Below, piece after piece: positions 1 to 11,399 of a stretch of 19,502 nt of DNA. The notes under the pieces are model-generated. The model saw nothing but the letters and a program-made list of their open reading frames with translations, made no database searches and was not told the origin of the DNA. The position numbers were made by a program, and so were the translations under genes. Origin of the DNA: Anaerolineaceae bacterium (lineage in GTDB: Bacteria > Chloroflexota > Anaerolineae > JAAYZQ01); NCBI GenBank assembly GCA_012514775.1, contig JAAYZQ010000127.1, positions 1 through 19,502 of the forward strand, read 5' to 3'. Each line of letters starts with the position of its first letter. Within the stretch, counting starts at the first letter, position 1.

Positions 1-1
1 G

Positions 2-643
2 CCGGTGGAGGTTCGCACCCGGGCGTGGTACAATGCCGGGCTGGAGTCGCTGTTGAGCATGGTGCCGGGCTTGTTGTCCATCGTGCTCACCATGCCGACG
101 CTGGCCCTGGCCCTGGCGCTGACGCGCGAGAAGGAGAGCGGCACGCTGGAGGGGTTGATGGCCACGCCGGTGTCGGGGCTGGAGTACCTGGCGGGCAAGC
201 TGCTGGCCTACGTCGCCACCGGGCTGGTGAGCGCGATCCTCGCCTGGCTGGTGGCCGTCCTGTGGTTCAAGGTGCCCTTTCGCGGCAGCCTGGCCGTCTA
301 CCTCCTGCTGGCAGGCGCCTTTTTCCTGGCCTGCATGGGCGCCACGGCGGTCATTGCCAATTTCGTGCGCAGCCAGCAGACGGCCATGTTCATCGTCCTC
401 GTCATCTTTATCGTGCCCGGCTTTTTCCTGGCGGGCCTCATCAATCCCGTCAGTCGCAGCTCCCTGGTGCCGATGCTGACCTCCTACGCCCTGCCCGGCA
501 CCCACTTTGTCGAGATCAGCCGCACCGTGTTCCTCAAGGGCCTGGGCCTGCCCTACCTGGTCCAGCCGGCCCTCATCCTGCTGGGCATGGGCGTCGGCTC
601 TTTCCTCGTAGCGTTGCGCACCTTTCGCAAGCGGATCGGTTGA
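2..643 (+). CDS. ABC-2 type transporter permease, C-terminal part (cut by window edge)
   Basis: This is the membrane subunit of an ABC exporter. The reading frame is open to the left edge, so the N-terminal part (first membrane segment and extracytoplasmic domain) lies outside the window. The visible part holds a cytoplasmic segment reading TREKESGTLEGLMATPV, which matches the E-rE-GTlE-lm-TP signature of ABC-2 permeases, followed by about four hydrophobic segments and a basic C-terminus. The next gene is a paralogue with the same signature and the same C-terminal layout, 22 bases downstream. The pair therefore resembles YbhS/YbhR-type heterodimeric permeases, whose ATP-binding subunit is usually just upstream. 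The substrate cannot be told. Family assignment is confident; the GTG at position 5 is very unlikely to be the real start. Confidence 0.85.
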   Translation, partial: PVEVRTRAWYNAGLESLLSMVPGLLSIVLTMPTLALALALTREKESGTLEGLMATPVSGLEYLAGKLLAYVATGLVSAILAWLVAVLWFKVPFRGSLAVYLLLAGAFFLACMGATAVIANFVRSQQTAMFIVLVIFIVPGFFLAGLINPVSRSSLVPMLTSYALPGTHFVEISRTVFLKGLGLPYLVQPALILLGMGVGSFLVALRTFRKRIG

Positions 644-665
644 GGCGCGCGGAGGGCAAAGGGCC

Positions 666-1781
666 ATGATTCTGCGCATCGCCACCATCGTCGTCAAGGA
701 GCTGTTGCAGTTCCGGCGCGACCGCCTCCTGCTGCTGTTCATCACCCTGGTCCCGGTGTTGCAGCTCGTGCTCATGGCCCAGGCCGTGACCAGGGGCATC
801 GACGAGCAGGGCGTCGTCGTCATGGACCTGGATCACAGTCGCTGGAGCCGGCAACTGGCCGTCAAGCTCGACACTGCCGAGGAGCTGGAGGTACGCTACT
901 ATGCCACCGACGACGACGAGGTCAGCCGCCTCATGGACGAAGGGCGGGTCCGGCTGGCGGTGGTCATCCCTGTCGGCTTTGGCCGGTCGCTCATCGAGCC
1001 CGGGTCGTCGCGGCCCATCCAGCTCATCGTCGACGGCACCAACGTGGTGGTGGCGGGGGCGACGCTGTCGGCGGCCGCCGGTGTCGCCGGGCGGTTTTCG
1101 GCCGACCTGGCCGCCGGCTATGGATTGGTCACGCCCGAGCTCGTCGATTTTCGCACCAGCGTCCGTTTCAACCCCTCGCTGGACTTTCGCGACTATACCA
1201 TCCCCGCCGAGCTGGGCTTTATCATCTACCAGGTCACCCTGGCCGTCGCCGCCCTGGGGCTGGCCCGGGAGCGAGAGCTGGGCACCCTCGAGCAGTTGAT
1301 GGTCACGCCCATCCGGCGCCTGGAGCTTGCCCTGGGCAAGGGGCTGCCGGCCATCGCCGTTGGCGTGATCAACTTTGCCGTGACGTGGGCCGTCGGCCGC
1401 CTGATCTTTCGCGTGCCCATGAACGGCTCGCTGCTGTTGCTGGCGGGCCTCACCCTGCTCTTTATCGGCGCCGTGGTGGGCTGGGGGCTCTTTATCTCGG
1501 CTGTGTCGCAGACGCAGCAGCAGGCCATCCTGTTCGTCTTTATCCAGGCGATGGTCGACATCACCCTCTCTGGCTTCCTGGTGCCGGTCAAGAACATGCC
1601 CGGCTTCATGCAGTTCGTCTCGCAGTTCGTGCCCCTGCGGCACTACCTGGAGATCATTCGCAGCCTCACGCTCAAGGGCGCCGGCCTGCAGGCCCTGTGG
1701 ACCGAAGCCGCCTACCTGGCAGTCATCGCCGCGGCGCTGTGGCTGTTGGCCCTCAACAGCGTCGCCCGCCGGACGGACTAG
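666..1781 (+). CDS. ABC-2 type transporter permease, complete
   Basis: Second membrane subunit of the exporter, 371 residues, the usual length for the YhhJ/YbhR class. It has an N-terminal membrane segment (about residues 18-40), a large extracytoplasmic domain (about 45-165), then a group of hydrophobic helices. The cytoplasmic signature ARERELGTLEQLMVTPI lies before the third helix. The ATG follows a GGAGGG ribosome site at a normal distance, and the 22-base gap from the upstream permease indicates one operon. The C-terminal half aligns by eye with the upstream partner, so the two probably form a heterodimer that works with an ATPase outside the window. No substrate-specific feature is visible. 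No clear terminator separates it from the promoter at 1806. Confidence 0.88.
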   Translation: MILRIATIVVKELLQFRRDRLLLLFITLVPVLQLVLMAQAVTRGIDEQGVVVMDLDHSRWSRQLAVKLDTAEELEVRYYATDDDEVSRLMDEGRVRLAVVIPVGFGRSLIEPGSSRPIQLIVDGTNVVVAGATLSAAAGVAGRFSADLAAGYGLVTPELVDFRTSVRFNPSLDFRDYTIPAELGFIIYQVTLAVAALGLARERELGTLEQLMVTPIRRLELALGKGLPAIAVGVINFAVTWAVGRLIFRVPMNGSLLLLAGLTLLFIGAVVGWGLFISAVSQTQQQAILFVFIQAMVDITLSGFLVPVKNMPGFMQFVSQFVPLRHYLEIIRSLTLKGAGLQALWTEAAYLAVIAAALWLLALNSVARRTD

Positions 1782-1805
1782 CGCACCGGCGCGAAATTCC
1801 GGGTA

Positions 1806-1834
1806 TTGACAGGCGGCCGGCTCCATGATATAAT
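1806..1834 (+). promoter_or_regulatory. Consensus housekeeping promoter of the lacI-type gene
   Basis: TTGACA at 1806-1811, a 17-base spacer and TATAAT at 1829-1834: an exact match to the sigma70/SigA consensus. The start site should fall near 1841, inside the inverted repeat at 1835-1858. The 5' leader would be about 100 bases. It shares GTATTGACA and ATGATATAAT with the promoter at 7486. Confidence 0.85.
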
Positions 1835-1858
1835 GACAGCGTTGTCGTTAACGCTGTC
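1835..1858. promoter_or_regulatory. Candidate operator over the transcription start
   Basis: A perfect 9-base inverted repeat, GACAGCGTT, GTCGTT, AACGCTGTC, begins right after the -10 box. Its first 12 bases (GACAGCGTTGTC) form a nearly symmetric palindrome with CG at the centre, the usual form of a LacI-family site. A repressor bound here would cover the predicted start site. The natural candidate is the product of the next gene (autoregulation). An RNA hairpin at the 5' end of the message is the alternative. Confidence 0.55.
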
Positions 1859-1944
1859 GGCCGCGCCGTCGCGGTTCTCGCTCCGTTGAATCGCCCGATC
1901 CAACCGGGGTTCAGGCGGTTTGTTCCGATCGAGGTGGGGGACAA

Positions 1945-2946
1945 GTGGCCACAACCATGCGTGATGTCGCCCGGGCAGCGGGCGTCTCGATCAAGACCGT
2001 CTCTCGCGTGGTAAACAAGCAGGGAGAGGTCTCTGACGAGACCCGCCGGCGGGTGTTGGCAACAATACAGGAGCTCGGCTACCGGCCGAGCAAAGTCGCT
2101 CGCGCCCTCGTCACCCAGCGCACCGACACCCTGGGTCTCATCCTCGGCGACATCTCGAACCCCTTTTTCTCCGAAGTGGCCCGCGGCGTCCTCGACACCG
2201 CCCAGGCCGAGGGCTATGACGTCTTTCTCTGTAACTCGGACTATGACCCCGAACAAGAGCTCCGGGCATTAAGCTCCCTTGCCGACCACAACGTGGGGGG
2301 CATGATCGTCTTTCCCTGCTGGGAGAATCGCGAGAAGCTGCGGGCCTTTGCCGGCCCGGCGCGTCCCCTCGTGGTCGTGAACCGTATCTTTGAGCCCCAA
2401 CCCGGCATCTCGTTGGTGCTGAACGAGATCCGCCGCGGGGCCAGGCTGGCCGTCGACCACCTGGCAGGCAAGGGACACCGCAGCATCGGCATGCTCGCCG
2501 GGCGCGCTGCGCCGTTGCAGATCATGGAACGGATGCAGGGCTTTCGCGAGGGCCTCCAGGCCCACGGGCTGCCTTTCGTCGCCGACTGGATCGTGGCCGA
2601 CGAGTGCAACAGCGACGTGGAGCGCGGTTACCGGTCGGCCCGCCGGCTCATGGCCCAACACCCCCGGGTGACGGCCGTGTTCGCCTACAACGACCTGATC
2701 GCCGCGGGCGCCATCCAGGCGTGCCGCGAGCTGGGGCGGCGCGTGCCCGACGACGTGGCCATCGTCGGCTTTGACAACATCCAGTTCGCCGCCATGGTGC
2801 AACCACCGCTGACCACGGTACACATCGACAAGTACGAATTGGGCAGGCAGGCCGTCACCCGCCTGCTGGAGATGTTGAACGGCCCGGGCTCCGACCTTGA
2901 TCCTATCCGCCTCGACGTGGAGCTAGTGGTTCGACAATCGACCTGA
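1945..2946 (+). CDS. LacI-family transcriptional regulator
   Basis: Repressor of 333 residues with an N-terminal helix-turn-helix (MRDVARAAGVSIKTVSRVVN, about residues 5-24), a hinge (ARAL, near residue 51) and a periplasmic-binding-protein-like sensor domain to the end (GLILGDISNPFF, VVNR, AVFAYNDLIAAGA, VAIVGFDNI). The residues at the two main DNA-specificity positions are Ile16-Lys17. The GTG at 1945 is preferred over the ATG at 1957 because GAGGTG lies 8 bases upstream of it. It precedes a sugar transporter operon, so it most likely senses that sugar or a breakdown product. It may act at the inverted repeat over its own start site. No equally good operator was seen in the 113-base gap before the transporter, so the whole run through galT may be controlled from 1806. 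Confidence 0.93.
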   Translation: MATTMRDVARAAGVSIKTVSRVVNKQGEVSDETRRRVLATIQELGYRPSKVARALVTQRTDTLGLILGDISNPFFSEVARGVLDTAQAEGYDVFLCNSDYDPEQELRALSSLADHNVGGMIVFPCWENREKLRAFAGPARPLVVVNRIFEPQPGISLVLNEIRRGARLAVDHLAGKGHRSIGMLAGRAAPLQIMERMQGFREGLQAHGLPFVADWIVADECNSDVERGYRSARRLMAQHPRVTAVFAYNDLIAAGAIQACRELGRRVPDDVAIVGFDNIQFAAMVQPPLTTVHIDKYELGRQAVTRLLEMLNGPGSDLDPIRLDVELVVRQST

Positions 2947-2980
2947 GCGCCTCATACCATCGAGGGCGCGCTTTGGAAGG

Positions 2981-2990
2981 AAGGAGGTGA
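2981..2990 (+). promoter_or_regulatory. Perfect Shine-Dalgarno sequence without a start at normal distance
   Basis: AAGGAGGTGA is fully complementary to the 3' end of 16S rRNA, but no ATG, GTG or TTG lies 5-10 bases after it. The next ATG is at 3005. The transporter gene has its own good site (GAAGGAGG) before its ATG at 3060. This may be a ribosome standby site, or chance. Confidence 0.35.
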
Positions 2991-3059
2991 GGTCCCGACA
3001 CCGGATGGGGGATGCGTTATTTGACAGGTTGCAAAGGGAATCAGACAGAAGGAGGAAAG

Positions 3060-4505
3060 ATGAAAAAGTCAGTATCTGTCCTGCTCGTTTTGATCCTGAT
3101 GGCAGTCGTGGTCGCAGCCTGTGGGGCGACGCCGGCGCCCCAGATCGTCAAGGAAACAGTCGTCGTCACCCAGGAAGTCGAGAAGGAGGTGATTGTCACC
3201 CAGGAAGTCGAAAAAGAGGTGATCGTCACCCAGGAAGTCGAGAAAGAAGTGGTCGTGACGGCCACTCCCGAGCCGGAAGCCCGCGAGTTGGAGATCTTTC
3301 ACTGGTGGACCGGCCCCGGCGAGCGCGAAGCAGCCGACGCCATGTTTGAGGCTTTGAACGCCGCCTATCCCGACATCGAGGTGGTCGAGAACCCCGTGGC
3401 CGGCGGCGGCGGCGTCAGCCACCGCGTCGTGCTCCAGGGACGGATGGCGGCGGGCATTCCGCCCGACACGTTCCAGACGCTGGGCGGCGCAGAGCTCAAG
3501 GCCTACGTCGACGGCGGCGCCCTGGAACCCCTGGACGAGCTCTGGGAAGAGCTGGGCTACGCCGACGTCATCCCTGGCCCCCTGGCCAGCGCGGTGTCGG
3601 TGGATGGCGTGCCCTACGTCGTGCCCCTCAACATGCACATCCAGAACATTCTCTACTACGACATGGCCATCTTTGAGGAGCTGGACCTGGAGCCGCCCAC
3701 GAACTTTGAGCAGTTGATGGCCGCCGCCGCAGCCATCAAGGAAGCCTATCCGGAAAAGTCGCCCCTGGGCCTGGGCACCACCGAGAACTGGGGCGCGGCC
3801 TTTGTCCTGGATAGCCTCATCCTGGAGCTGGGCGGACCCGAGTATTATGTCCAGCTTCACAAGGGCGAGATCGACGTCACCACCGACGAGACCTACCGGA
3901 CCTCCCTGGAGCGCCTGGCCGAGCTCATGGAGTACACCTATCCCTTCCACTCCAACCTGACCTGGGACCAGTCGGTGGGCCTGGTGGTGGCCGGCGATTC
4001 GGCCATGGTCATCATGGGCACCTGGGCCATCGGCGCCTTTATCAGCAACGGCTGGACACCCGGCGAGGACTTTGGCGCCGTGACCTTCCCGCAGGAGCCG
4101 GAGCGCATCCTCCTCTTCCACCCCGACACCTATGGCCTGGCCGCGGGCGCTCCGCACCCCAATGCCACCATGGACTGGCTGCGGGTGGTGGCGTCTCCCG
4201 AGCTGCAAGTTCCGACGGACGTCACCCAGGGCGGTATGTTTGCCCGCATCGACATCGATCCGGGCGAGTTCCCCGATCCCATCCGCCAGGAAATGCAGGC
4301 CTTTGTGCGTGACAACCCGGAAAACCTGATCCTGGACCAGCACGGCAGCATCGCACCCGCCAGCTTCTCGAACGAGTACTGGATCGTCATCGCCGCCTTC
4401 ATGGCCGAGCAAGAGCCGGACGTCGATGCAACCATCCAGCAGGTAGCGACCCTCTTCGAGACCTACGAGGTGGAAGAAGAGGCAGCCTGGTACCAGTGGC
4501 CCTAG
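3060..4505 (+). CDS. Sugar-binding lipoprotein of a CUT1 ABC transporter (glucose/mannose type)
   Basis: Extracellular solute-binding protein family 1, 481 residues. Residues 1-21 are a lipoprotein signal peptide ending in VVAAC, with Cys21 as the lipidated residue. Residues 36-65 are three copies of V-T-Q-E-V-E-K-E-V-I, a probable spacer lifting the domain off the membrane. The binding domain starts near residue 75 (LEIFHWWTGPGE). Blocks such as GGGGVSHRVVLQGRMAAGIPP, PLNMHIQNILYY, TTENW and QHGSIAPASF match from memory the Thermus glucose/mannose-binding protein, so a hexose or small oligosaccharide is the likely ligand. The ATG at 3060 is chosen over the in-frame ATG at 3012 because a strong GAAGGAGG site precedes it and only then is the N-terminus a proper signal peptide. 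It lies upstream of its two permeases and galT. Confidence 0.92.
   Translation: MKKSVSVLLVLILMAVVVAACGATPAPQIVKETVVVTQEVEKEVIVTQEVEKEVIVTQEVEKEVVVTATPEPEARELEIFHWWTGPGEREAADAMFEALNAAYPDIEVVENPVAGGGGVSHRVVLQGRMAAGIPPDTFQTLGGAELKAYVDGGALEPLDELWEELGYADVIPGPLASAVSVDGVPYVVPLNMHIQNILYYDMAIFEELDLEPPTNFEQLMAAAAAIKEAYPEKSPLGLGTTENWGAAFVLDSLILELGGPEYYVQLHKGEIDVTTDETYRTSLERLAELMEYTYPFHSNLTWDQSVGLVVAGDSAMVIMGTWAIGAFISNGWTPGEDFGAVTFPQEPERILLFHPDTYGLAAGAPHPNATMDWLRVVASPELQVPTDVTQGGMFARIDIDPGEFPDPIRQEMQAFVRDNPENLILDQHGSIAPASFSNEYWIVIAAFMAEQEPDVDATIQQVATLFETYEVEEEAAWYQWP
3165..3254 (+). repeat. Three tandem 30-base repeats inside the lipoprotein gene
   Basis: Three units (3165-3194, 3195-3224, 3225-3254) each begin GTCACCCAGGAAGTCGA and encode ten residues each of the linker after the lipobox. 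The first 16 bases are identical in all three; differences are mostly at third positions toward the unit ends. Similar Val/Glu/Lys/Thr spacers are common in Chloroflexota binding proteins. Confidence 0.9.
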
Positions 4506-4560
4506 CGGGCCCTTGCCCCTCTCGCTCGGGCGCTAGTTGAGCGAGCCTGTCGAATGCCTG

Positions 4561-4598
4561 CCGGTAGGGACGTGCCAGGTCCGGCGCGTCCCTACCGG
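4561..4598. repeat. Intergenic 12-base inverted repeat between binding-protein and permease genes
   Basis: CCGGTAGGGACG (4561-4572) and CGTCCCTACCGG (4587-4598) form a perfect stem with a 14-base loop. A second, overlapping pairing is possible: GCCTGCCGGT (4556-4565) with ACCGGCAGGC (4599-4608). There is no T-run, so it is not a classic terminator. It may stabilise the binding-protein message and reduce permease expression, as seen in other sugar transporter operons, or it may be a dispersed palindromic element. The upstream bases (GAGCGAGCCTGTCGAATGCC) also look like repeat-family sequence. Confidence 0.7.
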
Positions 4599-4629
4599 AC
4601 CGGCAGGCACCGCAGTCAGGAGAGATCCC

Positions 4630-7441
<2,812 letters not shown>

Positions 7442-7485
7442 AGCCGCTGGCGATCGGAGCAAGGGAATAGACCGAAACGCGCGTA

Positions 7486-7514
7486 TTGACATCGCCCACC
7501 CGAGATGATATAAT
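7486..7514 (+). promoter_or_regulatory. Consensus housekeeping promoter of the cyclase gene
   Basis: TTGACA at 7486-7491, a 17-base spacer and TATAAT at 7509-7514. The start site should be close to 7521. The following leader (7515-7562) is AT-rich, unlike the surrounding DNA. Confidence 0.85.
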
Positions 7515-7520
7515 CCAAAT

Positions 7521-7559
7521 ATGGAATTTACTTTACTGTATTCTTGCAAATGTGGGTGA
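7521..7559 (+). CDS. Candidate 12-residue leaderless leader peptide (MEFTLLYSCKCG)
   Basis: An ATG sits at the predicted +1 of the promoter at 7486 and opens a 12-codon frame ending in TGA at 7557-7559. It is in the same frame as the cyclase, separated from its ATG by a single codon (GAG). The cyclase ATG has only a weak, very close ribosome site (GGTGAG), so reinitiation after this short frame would be a reasonable way to translate it. Nothing proves it is translated; chance is a real alternative. Confidence 0.22.
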   Translation: MEFTLLYSCKCG

Positions 7560-7562
7560 GAG

Positions 7563-8348
7563 ATGAGCCCCAGAAAGATCGAGAATCCGGACAGGGTGTG
7601 GGCGGACTGGTTCTCCACCGATGCCTTTGCCTATGACAAGCGCCTGCGCCAGGTGTTCCGGTTGCTGCCGCGCGACCCGCGCTGCAAATTCTGCAGCGCT
7701 CCCTTCGAAGGCGTCGGATCGAGCGTGATGCGTGTCCTGTTCAGCAAGGAACGCTCGGCGTTGAACCCTCGGTTCTGCAACCTGTGCGACGCGGCTTCGC
7801 GCCAGTTTCCGGGGGGAGCAGAAGTGCCCATGTCCATGCTCTTTGCCGACGTGCGCGGTTCCACGGCCCTCTCGGAGACCATGAGCCCCCTGGAGTTCAG
7901 CCAGCTCATCAATCGCTTCTACACGACGGCGACGGGTCTCATCTCGGAAGCGGATGGGCTCGTGGAAAAGCTGGCCGGAGACGCCGTGGCGGCCTTCTGG
8001 GGAGCCGGATTCGCCGGTCCGAACTTTGTGCGGCGGACGCTGGACGTCGCCCGGAACCTATCAAGGCGCATGGCCGAACAAGAGATCCCGGTGGGCATCG
8101 GCGTCCATGCGGGGGTGGCGTATTTCGGCACCGTGGGCACTGCCAGCGGGCTGACGGATATCACCGCCCTGGGCGACGAGGTAAACATCGCGGCGCGCCT
8201 GGCCTCCCACGCCGCCGCCGGCGAGACCCTGGCCAGCGAGCGCGCCCTCCAGGAAGCCGGCATCGACTTTCGCGGCATGGAGGCGCGGAGGCTGGAGCTG
8301 AAGGGCATCGGCGAGCCCGTCGCCGTGCGCGTCCTGCCCGCCGCCTGA
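7563..8348 (+). CDS. Class III adenylate/guanylate cyclase with N-terminal zinc-ribbon-like region
   Basis: Makes cyclic AMP (or cGMP) from the nucleoside triphosphate; 261 residues, no membrane segment. The N-terminal third carries C41-x2-C44 and C72-x2-C75, which could bind zinc or an Fe-S cluster. The catalytic domain (about 88-255) has both metal-binding aspartates, Asp96 (FADVRGST) and Asp140 (EKLAGDAVAAFWG), the base-recognising Lys136, and Asn208 and Arg212 (VNIAARL). The spacings 96-140, 136-140, 201-208 and 208-212 equal those of well-studied mycobacterial cyclases. The second base-selecting position is Thr201 rather than Asp, the pairing found in class IIIb enzymes, several of which respond to bicarbonate. 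It has its own promoter and no obvious partner gene. The enzyme appears intact; ATP preference is inferred. Confidence 0.9.
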   Translation: MSPRKIENPDRVWADWFSTDAFAYDKRLRQVFRLLPRDPRCKFCSAPFEGVGSSVMRVLFSKERSALNPRFCNLCDAASRQFPGGAEVPMSMLFADVRGSTALSETMSPLEFSQLINRFYTTATGLISEADGLVEKLAGDAVAAFWGAGFAGPNFVRRTLDVARNLSRRMAEQEIPVGIGVHAGVAYFGTVGTASGLTDITALGDEVNIAARLASHAAAGETLASERALQEAGIDFRGMEARRLELKGIGEPVAVRVLPAA

Positions 8349-8379
8349 TCACCGCCCGCCCGGGCGCCGCCTTTGCACC

Positions 8380-8413
8380 GGGCACCGGCCGTTCCGCTAC
8401 CCCGCCGGTGCCC
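8380..8413. terminator. Hairpin between convergent cyclase and glpK genes
   Basis: GGGCACCGGC (8380-8389) pairs with GCCGGTGCCC (8404-8413) around a 14-base loop. It lies in the 137-base gap between two genes whose 3' ends face each other, a good place for a two-way terminator, but there is no T-run on either side. The rest of the gap is AT-richer and holds nothing else recognisable. Confidence 0.4.
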
Positions 8414-8485
8414 CCTCCGTTGCGCTCCGTTCTATTCCCGATCCGTTTTATTCAAAATCCGTTGTTCTACGTTCTCCCGGAACCC

Positions 8486-9982
<1,497 letters not shown>

Positions 9983-10049
9983 CGCTTTCGCCTCTCCTTC
10001 TGCTTCGAATTCGAGCCTCTTGATCCCCGATCCCCGGCGGCCGGTTTGC

Positions 10050-11264
10050 CTACCACCGGTAGGGCAGGTACTCGTTGCCCAACAGCTCCCGCCCGATGAT
10101 GAGGCGCATGACGTTCATCGTGCCTTCAGCCCCGATAGAGTAGGAGCGGATGCCGCGGATGCCCATCTCGATGGGGCTCTCTTTGGTATAGGCCATGGCG
10201 CCGAACCAGTCGGCCACCTCGTTCATGATCTCGAAGCCCACCTGGGGCGCCCGCAGCTTGGCCAGGGCGGCGGCCAGGGCGACGTCGCCGTGGCTCCTGG
10301 TGCCCGGCCCGTATTTCTGGTCCAGGACCCAGGCCGCCTTCTGCACCAGCAGCCGGGTGCTCTCCAGGTTGGCATAGTGGTTGGCCAGGGGGAACGAGAT
10401 CCCCTCGTAGGCCGCCAGGGGCCGGCCAAAGGCGTGGCGCTCCTTGATGTGCTCCATGCCCATCTCCAGGACCGCCTCGGCAGCGCCCACGCACGTGGCC
10501 CCGATGAGCACCCGGGCCGCCGAAAAGCCCTCCATGGCGTGATAAAAGCCCCGGTTCAGCTCGCCCACCTGGTGGCCGGCCGGCAGCCTCACGTCTTCCA
10601 GGGCAAAGCCGCCCGTCGAGATGCCCATGCGCCCCATGTCGTCAAAGTAGGTGGGCGTGATGCCCGCCGTGCCCTTCAGGGGGAGGGCAAAGAAAGTAAA
10701 GGCCCGGTGCTCGGCCGCGGGGTCGGGATCCGTGCGGGCCAGCATAAGGTGGATGCCGCCCATCTCCAGCGACTCGCGCACCCCGCTGATAAACACCTTC
10801 TCGCCGTTCAGGAGCCATTCGTCTCCCTGGCGGACGGCGCGCGTGCGGCAGGCCCCCAGGATGTCGGACCCGCCTCCCGGCTCGGTCGTGGCGATGCCCA
10901 GGAAAGCCTCGCTGGCCGTCACCCGGGGCAGGATCTCGGCCTTCAGCTCGGGCGGCCCGTAGCGGTCAAAGACAAACCCCCAGGCCGCCTCCACCAGGTA
11001 GAGCACCGGGATGGCCAGGCTGATGTCCGCCCGGCCCAGCTCCTCGGCGGCGATGGCAGCCATGGTCCAGTCCATGCCCGCCCCGCCATACTCCTCCGAG
11101 CAGACGGGCGCCAGCAGCCCGAGCCGGGCCATGCCCCGCACGATCTCGGGCGGGATCCGCTCCTGGCTGTCGATCTCGCGCACGCGGGGTGCGATCTCGG
11201 CCTGGGCAAAATCGCGCACGCTTTGCCGCCACAACCGCTGCTCTTCGTTCCAACCAAAGTCCAT
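10050..11264 (-). CDS. Acyl-CoA dehydrogenase family protein
   Basis: FAD-dependent alpha,beta-dehydrogenation of an acyl-CoA thioester; 404 residues. The family blocks appear in order: an N-terminal helical domain ([14 protein letters not shown]), [12 protein letters not shown], a flavin-contacting stretch ([23 protein letters not shown]), the beta domain, and a C-terminal helical domain ([14 protein letters not shown]). Near the end, [20 protein letters not shown] carries a glutamate at about position 380, where short- and medium-chain enzymes have the catalytic base. The ATG at 11264 has an excellent AAGGAGG site 5 bases upstream, so the longer frame to 11348 is rejected. The substrate cannot be read from the sequence. 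The absence of electron-transfer flavoprotein or thiolase genes nearby gives no pathway clue. Confidence 0.92.
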   Translation of the reverse strand: MDFGWNEEQRLWRQSVRDFAQAEIAPRVREIDSQERIPPEIVRGMARLGLLAPVCSEEYGGAGMDWTMAAIAAEELGRADISLAIPVLYLVEAAWGFVFDRYGPPELKAEILPRVTASEAFLGIATTEPGGGSDILGACRTRAVRQGDEWLLNGEKVFISGVRESLEMGGIHLMLARTDPDPAAEHRAFTFFALPLKGTAGITPTYFDDMGRMGISTGGFALEDVRLPAGHQVGELNRGFYHAMEGFSAARVLIGATCVGAAEAVLEMGMEHIKERHAFGRPLAAYEGISFPLANHYANLESTRLLVQKAAWVLDQKYGPGTRSHGDVALAAALAKLRAPQVGFEIMNEVADWFGAMAYTKESPIEMGIRGIRSYSIGAEGTMNVMRLIIGRELLGNEYLPYRW

Positions 11265-11301
11265 GGGAACCTCCTTCGTCGGTCGCCCTCGGGGGGATAG
11301 C

Positions 11302-11337
11302 AAGGACACGAAGGCCTGCGGGGACCTTCGTGTCCTT
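11302..11337. repeat. Perfect 13-base inverted repeat between dehydrogenase genes
   Basis: AAGGACACGAAGG (11302-11314) and CCTTCGTGTCCTT (11325-11337) with a 10-base loop, in the 135-base gap between the end of the isocitrate-type dehydrogenase gene and the start of the acyl-CoA dehydrogenase gene. It lacks a T-run, so termination would be weak at best. It may separate the two - strand units or be a dispersed repeat. Confidence 0.75.
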
Positions 11338-11399
11338 CCCTTCTCCACACCCCTGGTGTTCGCCGGGGCGCTCCGAGCCGGGGGCCCGGTCGCCCGTTC

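Noticed and set aside
573..1826. Open frame of 417 codons on the - strand opposite the second ABC-2 permease
   Set aside because: The + strand protein has clear membrane helices and family motifs; the - strand product is a Gln/Asp/His-rich artefact of codon bias.
2947..2972. Imperfect hairpin after the lacI-type gene as a terminator
   Set aside because: The stem has a bulge, and it is followed by GCTTTGG rather than a T-run; it is too weak to call.
3021..3049. TTGACA at 3021 as a promoter for the sugar-binding protein
   Set aside because: No -10-like sequence lies 16-18 bases downstream, where AGACAG and neighbouring bases are found.
3165..3254. Regular direct repeats as a possible CRISPR array
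   Set aside because: The units are contiguous without spacers and are in frame within a coding sequence.
2987..3349. Short + strand frame beginning inside the strong ribosome site and containing repeated R-H-P-G-S-R
   Set aside because: It is the tandem 30-base repeat of the lipoprotein gene read in another frame; the ribosome site overlaps its GTG, so the spacing is wrong.
3069..4412. Long open frame of 447 codons on the - strand opposite the sugar-binding protein
   Set aside because: It is the mirror of a clearly recognised gene; GC-rich third positions keep the opposite strand open. Its translation is low-complexity His/Gly/Asp-rich and matches no family.
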